A stretch of 5,829 nt of DNA from the NCBI GenBank assembly GCA_903863315.1, contig CAIPBN010000003.1:1-5829 (forward strand), in the 5' to 3' direction. Source of the stretch: an uncultured Verrucomicrobiota bacterium. GTDB lineage: Bacteria; Verrucomicrobiota; Verrucomicrobiia; Limisphaerales; SXTU01. Below the pieces are notes generated by a model, which saw nothing but the letters and a program-made list of their open reading frames with translations, was not told the DNA's origin and ran no database searches. Shown in pieces: positions 1 through 5,829 of this stretch (positions within the stretch are counted from its first letter, which is position 1; the number at the start of each line of letters is the position of its first letter). The translations under genes and the position numbers were made by a program.

Positions 1-798
1 CGAGGTGACGAAGCGCAAGGTCGCGTTGTAACGGTCCTTGGGATTGAGATTGCCCAGCCGCCAGACTTCCTTTCCATCGGCGAGCTCGTGCGCCACCGCG
101 TAGTCAGTGCCGTGCGTGATCAGGCGGGCCGTGTTGCCACGCACCCACAGGCAGGGCGTGGCGTAGGAGTTCAGGCACTCGGCCTTGCCGTCGCTGGGGC
201 GGTTCACCTTCCAGACTTCCTTGCCGGTCGCCGCGTCGATGGCGATGACGGCCTGTAGGCGCGGATGGATGAACTGCAAGTAGAGCCGACCGTCGTGCAG
301 CACGGGCGAGCTGTGCATGCCGAAGTCGTAGCTGAACTTCCCGTAACGCTCCTGCGCGTTGAAACGCCAGATCTCCTTGCCGCTGAAATCGAAGGCCGCG
401 AGATCGCCGCTGCCCACGAGGCCGAAGACGAGCTTGCCATCGGTGCAGGGGGAAGGTGACGCGCTGTTGCCCTCGCCGCCCCGGGCCTTGGAGCTGCCCT
501 CGCCCAGCTTGCGCTGCCAGCGCACCTTGCCGTCCGTGCCGAGGCACAGCAGCACCAGTTCATTGCCCGCCTCGCTGGTGAGGAAGATCGAGTCGCCCCA
601 GACGGCGGGCGTGGCCGAGCCCATGCCCGGCAGGGGCGCTTTCCAGAGCAGGTTCTTGGTGTCGCCCCACTCCGTGGGCAGCCCGGATTCACGGCTGACG
701 GCGTCGTGATTGGCCCCCCGCCACTGGGGCCAGTGATCGGCAAAGGTCAGAACCGTGGTGAGCAGCAGCGCGGCAACAGGGAACAGGCTGGGTTTCAT
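1..798 (-). CDS. Secreted PQQ-like beta-propeller repeat protein (C-terminus cut by window edge)
   Basis: The reading frame is open from an ATG at 798 to the left edge, giving 266 residues with no stop, so the C-terminus is missing. Residues 1-20 look like a Sec signal peptide: a Lys at position 2, a Leu/Ala/Val-rich core, and a likely cut after LTFA. The mature protein opens with WPQWRG (23-28) and GLPTEW (39-44), the usual start of secreted PQQ-repeat proteins in Verrucomicrobiota and Planctomycetota. Propeller-blade repeats follow, with the hallmark 'DG/TGK-x-x-W' ends: DGKVRW (89-94), SGKEIW (139-144), ATGKEVW (190-196) and DGKEVW (241-246). The fold resembles BamB and quinoprotein dehydrogenases. 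The visible part shows neither an enzyme active site nor proof of PQQ binding, so no function is assigned beyond an exported propeller protein. It starts 89 bases after the oxidoreductase stop and may be cotranscribed with it. No clear ribosome-binding site precedes the ATG. Confidence 0.88.
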   Translation of the reverse strand, partial: MKPSLFPVAALLLTTVLTFADHWPQWRGANHDAVSRESGLPTEWGDTKNLLWKAPLPGMGSATPAVWGDSIFLTSEAGNELVLLCLGTDGKVRWQRKLGEGSSKARGGEGNSASPSPCTDGKLVFGLVGSGDLAAFDFSGKEIWRFNAQERYGKFSYDFGMHSSPVLHDGRLYLQFIHPRLQAVIAIDAATGKEVWKVNRPSDGKAECLNSYATPCLWVRGNTARLITHGTDYAVAHELADGKEVWRLGNLNPKDRYNATLRFVTS

Positions 799-887
799 GA
801 GCGCCACTCTGACGGCACAGGCTCACGAAGCCTTCAGCAGACCCGGTAACGACGCGATCTGAGCGTTAATGGAACTGCGGACGCGGC

Positions 888-2219
888 TCAGATGAACGAC
901 GTCTGCCCGGGGCGGGCGACCGGCGCGACGGGCAGCTTCATGTCCCAGTGGATGTCCTTCGGGAACAAATCTTCCTTCGAGTTCAGCGCCATTTCCCAGG
1001 TGATTTCTTTGCCGGTGTAGGCGGCCATGCGCGCCATGATCGCGCACAGTGTGGTCTTGATCATCCGGTCGCCCGTGTTGATGGGCTTGCCCGCGCGGAT
1101 GCTGGCGTAGAGCTCGTCGTGCTCGGTCTGGTAGCCGTTCTGGGTCTTGTCACCGTTCCAGCGCCAGCGGTTCTCGCCGGTGATGACGTGGCGCTTGCTG
1201 CCGCTCTCGCCCTCATAGACGCCCTTGGTGCCGAACACTGTGTCCGTGTTGGCGTTGGCGCAGCGATCGAACTGGCGGCAGAAGTGATAGCCCTTCACGT
1301 TGTTGGGCCATTTGTATTCGGCGGCAAAGTGGTCGTAGATGTTGCCGTATTCGCCACCGGGCTCGCCGGGGCGCACCTGCCGGCCGCCGGTGCAGACCAC
1401 GCTCTCCGGGGGCTCGTCCTTCATCGTCCACATCATCTTGTCGATCGAGTGAACGGCCTGCTCGACGATGTGGTCGCCGGACAGCCAGGTGAAGTAATAC
1501 CAGCGGCGGATCTGCCACTCGAGATCGGTCTTGGTGTTGGTGCGGTTCCACTTCGGATACCGGTCCACCGCGCCCGTGTAGTAGCTGGAATAGACTGCCG
1601 TGATGTCGCCCAGCCCGCCGTCATGGATCTTCTTGTAGGCGTCGCGGTTCGCCGTCGTCCAGCGCCAGACGAAGCCGTCCACGATGGCGAGGTTCTTCTG
1701 CTTCGCCAGCTTGATGCTCTCCATCACCGAGCGCACCCCGGGGCCGTCCACGGCCATGGGCTTCTCGCAGAAGATGTGCTTGCCGGCCTCGACCGCCGCG
1801 CGGATGTGCTGCGGGCGGAAGCCGGGCGAGGTGGTGAGCAGCACCACGTCGATGCCGCTGTTGAGCACCTTCTGGAAGGCGTCCAGGCCAGTGAACTTGC
1901 GCTCCTGCGCGACGTTGATTTTCTTCGGGTCATCCTTGAACTGCTCCTGAAGCGACGCCAGCCCGGTATCAATCTTGTCACCGAAGACATCGCCCATGGC
2001 CCACATCTCGAGATTGCTGTCCGCGCGGAGCGTCTGGTTGGCCGCCCCGGTGCCGCGTCCGCCGCAGCCCACCCAGCCGACGCGGATCTTGTCGCCCGCC
2101 GCCGCGGCATTCGCGACGTGCGGGAAGTGGATGGCCGAGGCCAGCGTGCCACCGGCGACAGCGGAGGACTTGATGAAATCGCGGCGGTTCGCGGACAGGG
2201 GAGAGAGGTTCGGATTCAT
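888..2219 (-). CDS. Tat-exported Gfo/Idh/MocA family NAD(P)-dependent oxidoreductase
   Basis: This 443-aa protein belongs to the glucose-fructose oxidoreductase / inositol dehydrogenase / MocA family, which oxidises or reduces sugars, cyclitols and derivatives using a nicotinamide cofactor. Residues 1-40 carry a twin-arginine signal, with RRDFIKSS at 12-19, a hydrophobic stretch, and a probable cut near ANA (36-38). A folded, cofactor-loaded enzyme would therefore be exported. The Rossmann glycine motif GWVGCGGRG is at 48-56. The family EKP motif is at 152-154 (HIFCEKPMAVD), and the usual catalytic-region histidine is in HIVEQAVHSID (His 257). The C-terminal part (GYQTEHDELYASIRAGKPIN, then AIMARMAAYTGKEITWE) is typical of the Verrucomicrobiota/Planctomycetota branch. 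I chose the ATG at 2219 because it puts the twin arginines at the expected distance. A TTG at 2258 would add 13 residues with no export character. The gene lies 46 bases after the enolase-superfamily gene, suggesting cotranscription. The substrate is unknown. Confidence 0.93.
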   Translation of the reverse strand: MNPNLSPLSANRRDFIKSSAVAGGTLASAIHFPHVANAAAAGDKIRVGWVGCGGRGTGAANQTLRADSNLEMWAMGDVFGDKIDTGLASLQEQFKDDPKKINVAQERKFTGLDAFQKVLNSGIDVVLLTTSPGFRPQHIRAAVEAGKHIFCEKPMAVDGPGVRSVMESIKLAKQKNLAIVDGFVWRWTTANRDAYKKIHDGGLGDITAVYSSYYTGAVDRYPKWNRTNTKTDLEWQIRRWYYFTWLSGDHIVEQAVHSIDKMMWTMKDEPPESVVCTGGRQVRPGEPGGEYGNIYDHFAAEYKWPNNVKGYHFCRQFDRCANANTDTVFGTKGVYEGESGSKRHVITGENRWRWNGDKTQNGYQTEHDELYASIRAGKPINTGDRMIKTTLCAIMARMAAYTGKEITWEMALNSKEDLFPKDIHWDMKLPVAPVARPGQTSFI

Positions 2220-2240
2220 GTAATGTGAAATAGTGTCAGT

Positions 2241-2269
2241 GGTGTAGAGGACCACCAAGGCAGCGTCAA
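2241..2269 (-). promoter_or_regulatory. Possible sigma-70-like promoter for the oxidoreductase gene
   Basis: On the minus strand, TTGACG (2269-2264) matches the -35 consensus at five of six positions. A 17-base spacer leads to TACACC (2246-2241), a weak -10 with three matches. Transcription would start near 2234, about 15 bases before the ATG at 2219. The -35 overlaps the stop codon of the upstream enolase-superfamily gene, so the oxidoreductase could be expressed separately as well as by read-through. The poor -10, and the fact that promoter consensus in this phylum is not well known to me, keep confidence low. Confidence 0.25.
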
Positions 2270-3552
2270 GCCACCGCGCGGGTGATGCGATAAGTGTCGC
2301 GGCTGGAATGGAACAGATCGGGTTTGAGCCTCGTGCCCAGTCCCGGGCCTTCCGGCGGCAGCGCGAAGCCTTGTTCGATGACCACGTTCGTTTCGATCAG
2401 CGAGCTGTAGAAGGTGCGGATGTGGGCGCGGACGGTTTCCTGAAAGGTCACGTTCGGCACGGCGGTGGCGACGTGCAGGCCGGCGAAGAGCGTCAGCGGA
2501 CCGGTGCAGTCGTGCATCGTCGCGGGGATGTTGTAGGTCTGCGCGAACTCCGCCAGCCGCCGCGTCTCGCTGATGCCGCCGACCCAGGTCGGATCGATCA
2601 TCACGTAGTCCACCGCGCGCCGCTCCAGCACGAGCCGGTAGTCTTCGCGGCTCGTGAGCATCTCGCTCACCGCAATGGGCAACCGCGCCTTGTCGCGGAA
2701 GTCGGCGAGCGTGTCGGCGTTGTCCACGCGCATCACGTCCTCCAGCCAGAGCGGGCGCAGGTCGCGCATGGCTTCGGCGATGCGCAACGCGGCGGGCAGT
2801 TGGAAGAAGCCGTGACCATCGAGGAGGATTTCGATTTTGTCACCGACGCGCTTGCGCACTTCCTCCATCGGTTTCACGCAGGCCTTCACGGCGGACCATG
2901 GAAGGAAATTGCCGCCGTGCTCGTGGAACGCGCGGTCGAAGGTCCAGAATTTCATCGCGCAATAGCCCTCAGCCACGAGCTCCTCGGCGAGGTCGCCCGC
3001 CGCGTAGTTGGAGGCCCAGTTGTCTTCGAGCGGGCCGGGCTTGCCCACGTCGCCATGGCCGGGCCAGCCCTGATCGCGACCGGCTCCGATGCGCCGCCCG
3101 TAGGTGGGGCCGCCGGAGCTGTTGTAAACGCGCACCTTGTCCCGCGCCTTGCCGCCGAGGAGTTGCCAGACCGGCTTGCCGCAGGCCTGCCCAAGGATGT
3201 CCCACAGCGCGAGGTCGATGGCGCTGATGGCGCGCAGTTCCGTCCCGCGCGAGCCGAACGCACTCGCTCGCTCGTAGAGGAAGCGCCAGTGGTTTTCGAT
3301 GGAGAGCGGGTCCGCGCCAAGCAGCCGCCGGCCCATCCAATCGTGAATCATCGCCGCCACGGCGTGCGGCACATAATAGGTCTCCCCGTGCCCGATGAAC
3401 CCTGCATCCGTGTGGATGCGCAGCAGCATCAGGCCCGGCATGATGTCATCGGGGATGACGGTCTCAATGGCGGTGATTTTGATGCCCGAGCTGTTCGGCA
3501 CCGGTTTGGGCGCGGGGGAGATGGTGGCGGGGGACTTGGCTGGCTTTTTCAT
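2266..3552 (-). CDS. Enolase-superfamily enzyme, mandelate racemase/muconate lactonizing type (probable sugar-acid dehydratase)
   Basis: This is a 428-aa cytoplasmic enzyme with no signal peptide and a Pro/Ala/Lys-rich leader of about 22 residues before the capping domain. The family abstracts a proton alpha to a carboxylate using Mg2+, giving racemisation or dehydration of sugar acids. The capping domain spans roughly 23-140 and the barrel follows. Probable metal ligands are Asp245 (LLDGHG), Glu271 (LWLEDV) and Glu297 (AVSEML). The His-Asp dyad of the mandelate racemase subgroup is Asp320 (MIDPTWVGG) with His347 (ATMHDCTGP), and Glu372 (FQETVR) sits at the usual late acidic position. The second barrel strand reads MKFWTFD (Lys201), so the second Lys of the classical KxK is a Trp. 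This favours dehydratase over racemase chemistry, but the substrate is not determinable. The ATG at 3552 was chosen because an upstream TTG at 3669 would add 39 residues unlike the family. It is followed after 46 bases by the oxidoreductase gene, a likely pathway partner. Confidence 0.9.
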   Translation of the reverse strand: MKKPAKSPATISPAPKPVPNSSGIKITAIETVIPDDIMPGLMLLRIHTDAGFIGHGETYYVPHAVAAMIHDWMGRRLLGADPLSIENHWRFLYERASAFGSRGTELRAISAIDLALWDILGQACGKPVWQLLGGKARDKVRVYNSSGGPTYGRRIGAGRDQGWPGHGDVGKPGPLEDNWASNYAAGDLAEELVAEGYCAMKFWTFDRAFHEHGGNFLPWSAVKACVKPMEEVRKRVGDKIEILLDGHGFFQLPAALRIAEAMRDLRPLWLEDVMRVDNADTLADFRDKARLPIAVSEMLTSREDYRLVLERRAVDYVMIDPTWVGGISETRRLAEFAQTYNIPATMHDCTGPLTLFAGLHVATAVPNVTFQETVRAHIRTFYSSLIETNVVIEQGFALPPEGPGLGTRLKPDLFHSSRDTYRITRAVA

Positions 3553-3676
3553 GTCGGTGCGCCATTGACCCCCAGTCCCCGCGTGCGTGCAAGCCCGGAC
3601 CACAGTGGCGGGCAAATGCTGATTGAAGGAGACCGGTCGAGAGGCACCCGGCAAACCCCGCTTAATCAACGATCGG

Positions 3677-4882
3677 CTACTGGTTGAGGGCGCGATCCAT
3701 GTCGGCCATCATCTTGGCGGAGCACTCGGGACAGATGCCGTGGGTGAACTCCACCGCGGCCCGTTGCTTGAGGTAGCCTTCCACGCTGTTCCAGTAGCCG
3801 GAGTCGTCACGGATTTTTTTGCACCAGCCGCAGATGGGGAGCAGTCCGCTCAGGGTCTGGACTTCGGCCAACGCCGCTTGGAGTTCCTTGATGAGCCGCT
3901 CGCGCTCGGCCTCGATGATTTTGCGCTGGGAGATATTCCGGAAGATGGCGCGCGTGGAAACGGCCTGGCCATTCTCAAAGCGGCAGCTTGCGTTGCCCTC
4001 CACATGAATCGCGTGGCCGTCCTTGGCGCGAAAAAGGACTTGCAGATTGTTGAGCGGCTCGCCCTTGAGCACGCGCTCAAACACCGCGCGGCATTCCGCG
4101 ATGCAGTCAGGATGAATGATGTCGAAGACGGTGAGACCGGCGAGTTCGCTGGAGCGGTAGCCGAGCGTGTTGAGCCAGGCCCGGTTCACGAACAGCAGGC
4201 GTCCATCGGGGGCTGCGATCTGGATGAGATCCGTGGCGTTTTCAAACAAGTCCCGCAACTGCTCCTCGCGTTCGCGCAGCTCGTTCTGGATCCGTTCGCG
4301 CTCCTGCATTTCAGAGTGGAGCCGGAGGTTGGTCCGGGCCACGTCCCCGGCCCAGCTTTGCATCTGATCCTCGGCCACGGACAGCCGTTGTGAAAGCCGG
4401 CGCAGTTCCAGATGCGCCCCGAGCTGCCGCGCCAGCAGGCGGAGGGAGTCCATCTGCGAAGAGGTCAGCTCCCGTGGGCGGCGGTCGATCACGCAGAGCG
4501 TGCCCAACGAGTGCCCCTCAGAGGTCGTCAGCGGCATGCCGGCGTAGAAGCCGATGTAGGGCTCCCCAACCACGAGCTGGTTCAGGTGAAACCGCGGATC
4601 CCGCTGCGCGTCCGGGACCATGAACAACTCCCCCGGTTGCAAAATGGCATGGGCGCAAAAGGACGCGTCCCGGGAAGTCTCGGTGGCAGCCAGTCCAACC
4701 TTCGCCTTGAACCACTGGCGGTGCTCATCCACGAGGGACACCAGACTGATCGGCGTGCCGCAAATCTCCGATGCCAGTTGGGCGATGTCATCAAACGCCT
4801 GCTCGGGTGGGGTGTCCAGCAGGCGCATTTCGCGCAGAGCCGCCAGACGCTCCGGCTCGTTGGCTGGCAGAGGGGCGATCAT
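3677..4882 (-). CDS. GAF-PAS sensor protein with C-terminal Cys/His module
   Basis: This is a 401-aa, probably cytoplasmic signalling protein without membrane segments. Residues 1-20 (ANEPERLAALREMRLLDTPP region) lead into a GAF domain at about 25-160, with the characteristic SLVDEHRQWFKA (49-60), SFCAHAI (74-80) and LGTLCVID (126-133). A heptad-like, charged coiled coil at about 161-210 links it to a PAS domain at about 207-320, with FVNRAWLNTLGY (231-242), an FRAKDG motif and a final RNISQRK. A second short helix (321-345) precedes a compact tail at 345-390: CGWCKKIRDDSGYW, then HGICPEC. Cys351, Cys354, His381, Cys384 and Cys387 could bind a metal. There is no histidine-kinase, GGDEF, EAL, phosphatase or DNA-binding domain, so any output must come through the tail, by dimerisation or through a partner. 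The ligand is unknown. The ATG at 4882 sits right before the conserved GAF lead-in, so the start is well supported even without a Shine-Dalgarno sequence. Confidence 0.92.
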   Translation of the reverse strand: MIAPLPANEPERLAALREMRLLDTPPEQAFDDIAQLASEICGTPISLVSLVDEHRQWFKAKVGLAATETSRDASFCAHAILQPGELFMVPDAQRDPRFHLNQLVVGEPYIGFYAGMPLTTSEGHSLGTLCVIDRRPRELTSSQMDSLRLLARQLGAHLELRRLSQRLSVAEDQMQSWAGDVARTNLRLHSEMQERERIQNELREREEQLRDLFENATDLIQIAAPDGRLLFVNRAWLNTLGYRSSELAGLTVFDIIHPDCIAECRAVFERVLKGEPLNNLQVLFRAKDGHAIHVEGNASCRFENGQAVSTRAIFRNISQRKIIEAERERLIKELQAALAEVQTLSGLLPICGWCKKIRDDSGYWNSVEGYLKQRAAVEFTHGICPECSAKMMADMDRALNQ

Positions 4883-5018
4883 GGTTGATGCAGTTGGAAA
4901 AGGACTGCTACCGGCGATAACGAATCAGGCTGGAAGCCAGGTCGCAATCCCGAAATAACCCGAGGACAGCACGATGCGGCTTTTCCATGCGGTCGTGTGC
5001 CTTGCCCGTTCGGGCGGC
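4883..5018. other. Intergenic region between the peptidase and the sensor gene
   Basis: This 136-base gap holds no reading frame with family character and no tRNA-like structure. I looked for a promoter for the sensor gene and found no convincing -35/-10 pair. It is the longest gap in the window, so a promoter for the sensor is more likely here than cotranscription with the peptidase, but that rests on spacing alone. Confidence 0.5.
5004..5015 (-). repeat. Short GC-rich inverted repeat after the peptidase stop
   Basis: On the minus strand GCCCGAACGGGC begins three bases after the peptidase stop codon. It could fold as a four-base-pair GC stem with a GAAC tetraloop. It is not followed by a run of T, so it does not qualify as a normal intrinsic terminator. 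At best it is a weak 3'-end hairpin, and a repeat this short can occur by chance in GC-rich DNA. Confidence 0.2.
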
Positions 5019-5829
5019 CTACTTCGCCACCGGCTTCATCGTCAATGGATCGCGCAGCGGCTGGTCCACGAGGCGGCCGCCCGCCAGGGACTCCAGCTTC
5101 ACGGGATGATCTGGATGACCTTTGAGGATTTCCGCCTTCGTGCCGACGACCAGGATGACGACCTTGTCCGGGGTCAGGTATTTCTTCGCGACGCGCTGCA
5201 CATCGGCCTTGGTCACGGCGTCGATCTTCGAGCGGTAGCTCTTCCAGTAGTCCGGCTCCTTCGCGAACCGGCCGGTGAACTCGTCACCCGCGAGCGTCCC
5301 GGCCACTTGCCGCTTGGTGGCAAAGGTCTGCGGGAAGGTTTCGATGAACTGCTTCTTGGTCGTGTTCAGCTCCTCGTCGGTCACGGGGTCGGTGGCAATC
5401 TTCTTCATCTCCTCCAGCACGATGCTCGTGGCATAGGCGACGGTGCGGGACTTCGATTGAAACGCCGCGAGGAAGCTCATCGGGTGATACACGCCGCCGG
5501 GGAAACCGCTGCCCGCCGAGTAGGCCAGCCCCTCATCCGAGCGGACGCGGTTCATGATGCGCGAGGTGAAGCCGCCACCGCCAAGGATGTCGTTCATCAC
5601 CTGCGTGGCCGGGAAGTCCGGATCGTCACGCTGGATACCGGGCAGCAGGATGGTCACGCGGCCCTGATTCACTTCCTTGTCCACGACATACACGCCGGGC
5701 GCGGCGAACTTCTTCTGCGAAGGCACAGGCGGAGGCATCTCGCCGGTGAAGGGCCACGCGGCGAAGAGCTTTTCCAGCCGGGCGACCATCGCGTCGCGGT
5801 CGAAGTCCCCGTTGACCGCGATGACGAAG
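5019..5829 (-). CDS. M16 family (insulinase-like) peptidase, C-terminal part (N-terminus cut by window edge)
   Basis: The frame is open to the right edge, giving about 269 residues and a TAG stop at 5019. The first internal Met (5789) is not the real start: the codons before it read VIAVNGDFDRDA, the conserved strand-and-turn that opens the post-catalytic half of M16 subunits. Next come AARLEKLF-like helix residues and the middle-domain signature NDILGGGGFTSRI, followed by RVRSDEGLAYSAGS, whose Arg and Tyr correspond to the substrate-binding R...Y pair of M16 C-terminal domains. The helix-rich end includes VTDEELNTTKKQFIETFP, and the protein ends in LRDPLTMKPVAK. M16 enzymes are zinc proteases with an HxxEH site in the N-terminal domain. 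That part lies outside the window, so it is unknown whether this is a catalytic subunit, a non-catalytic partner, or the second half of a fused double protein. Bacterial relatives of this type are often periplasmic, which cannot be tested here. Confidence 0.92.
   Translation of the reverse strand, partial: FVIAVNGDFDRDAMVARLEKLFAAWPFTGEMPPPVPSQKKFAAPGVYVVDKEVNQGRVTILLPGIQRDDPDFPATQVMNDILGGGGFTSRIMNRVRSDEGLAYSAGSGFPGGVYHPMSFLAAFQSKSRTVAYATSIVLEEMKKIATDPVTDEELNTTKKQFIETFPQTFATKRQVAGTLAGDEFTGRFAKEPDYWKSYRSKIDAVTKADVQRVAKKYLTPDKVVILVVGTKAEILKGHPDHPVKLESLAGGRLVDQPLRDPLTMKPVAK

Noticed and set aside
819..833. Inverted repeat AGGCT-N5-AGCCT between the oxidoreductase and propeller genes, considered as a terminator
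   Set aside because: It has only five base pairs and no T run after it on the minus strand. A repeat this short is expected by chance.
948..2228. A 426-codon open frame on the plus strand opposite the oxidoreductase gene
   Set aside because: It is an Ala/Val/Leu/Arg/His-rich mirror of a GC-rich gene. The minus strand carries all the family motifs, and the plus-strand translation shows none.
2220..2258. TTG start at 2258 for the oxidoreductase, adding 13 residues
   Set aside because: The added residues (VVLYTTDTISHY) lie in the intergenic gap and displace the twin-arginine motif from its normal distance to the N-terminus. The ATG at 2219 fits better.
3553..3669. TTG start at 3669 for the enolase-type gene, adding 39 residues
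   Set aside because: The extra stretch lacks family similarity and looks like translated intergenic DNA. The ATG at 3552 is followed by a Lys-rich start and then the capping domain.
2308..3687. A 459-codon open frame on the plus strand opposite the enolase-type gene
   Set aside because: It is explained by codon bias of the real gene below it. The translation has no domain signature and an antisense-like composition.
4890..4908. Inverted repeat GCAGT-N9-ACTGC just upstream of the sensor gene, considered as an operator
   Set aside because: Five-base arms with a nine-base centre and no second copy in the window are not enough to call a binding site.
1..5829. Search for mobile elements, CRISPR arrays, tRNAs and tandem repeats
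   Set aside because: I saw no transposase, terminal repeats, regularly spaced repeats or cloverleaf-like sequence on either strand by eye.

Overview
This GC-rich window looks like a piece of chromosome from a free-living, heterotrophic bacterium, most likely Verrucomicrobiota, with Planctomycetota as the second choice. The pointers are a secreted PQQ-type propeller protein opening with WPQWRG, a twin-arginine Gfo/Idh/MocA oxidoreductase of the type expanded in those phyla, and a GAF-PAS sensor with a small Cys/His tail. This is judged from protein style only. There is no rRNA or other marker gene here.

All five genes lie on the minus strand, so transcription runs from high to low coordinates. 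In that order they are: the C-terminal part of an M16 (insulinase-like) peptidase, cut by the right edge (5829 to 5019); a 401-aa GAF-PAS signalling protein with a C-terminal CxxC...HxxCxxC module (4882 to 3677); a 428-aa enolase-superfamily enzyme of the mandelate racemase subgroup (3552 to 2266); a 443-aa Tat-exported Gfo/Idh/MocA oxidoreductase (2219 to 888); and the N-terminal 266 residues of a secreted PQQ-like beta-propeller protein, cut by the left edge (798 to 1). The gaps are 136, 124, 46 and 89 bases. No gap exceeds 300 bases, and none holds a tRNA, a CRISPR array, an insertion sequence or a convincing terminator.

The most coherent pair is the enolase-superfamily enzyme followed closely by the oxidoreductase. 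Both families act on sugars, sugar acids and cyclitols, so a small carbohydrate-catabolism module is a reasonable inference. The substrate cannot be read from the sequence, and the two enzymes appear to sit in different compartments. The peptidase and the sensor are probably unrelated neighbours.

I found no strong case for a previously undescribed system. The points most worth a second look are the Cys/His tail on a sensor with no recognisable output domain, the compartment split of the enolase/oxidoreductase pair, and the absence of a clear Shine-Dalgarno sequence before all four visible starts.
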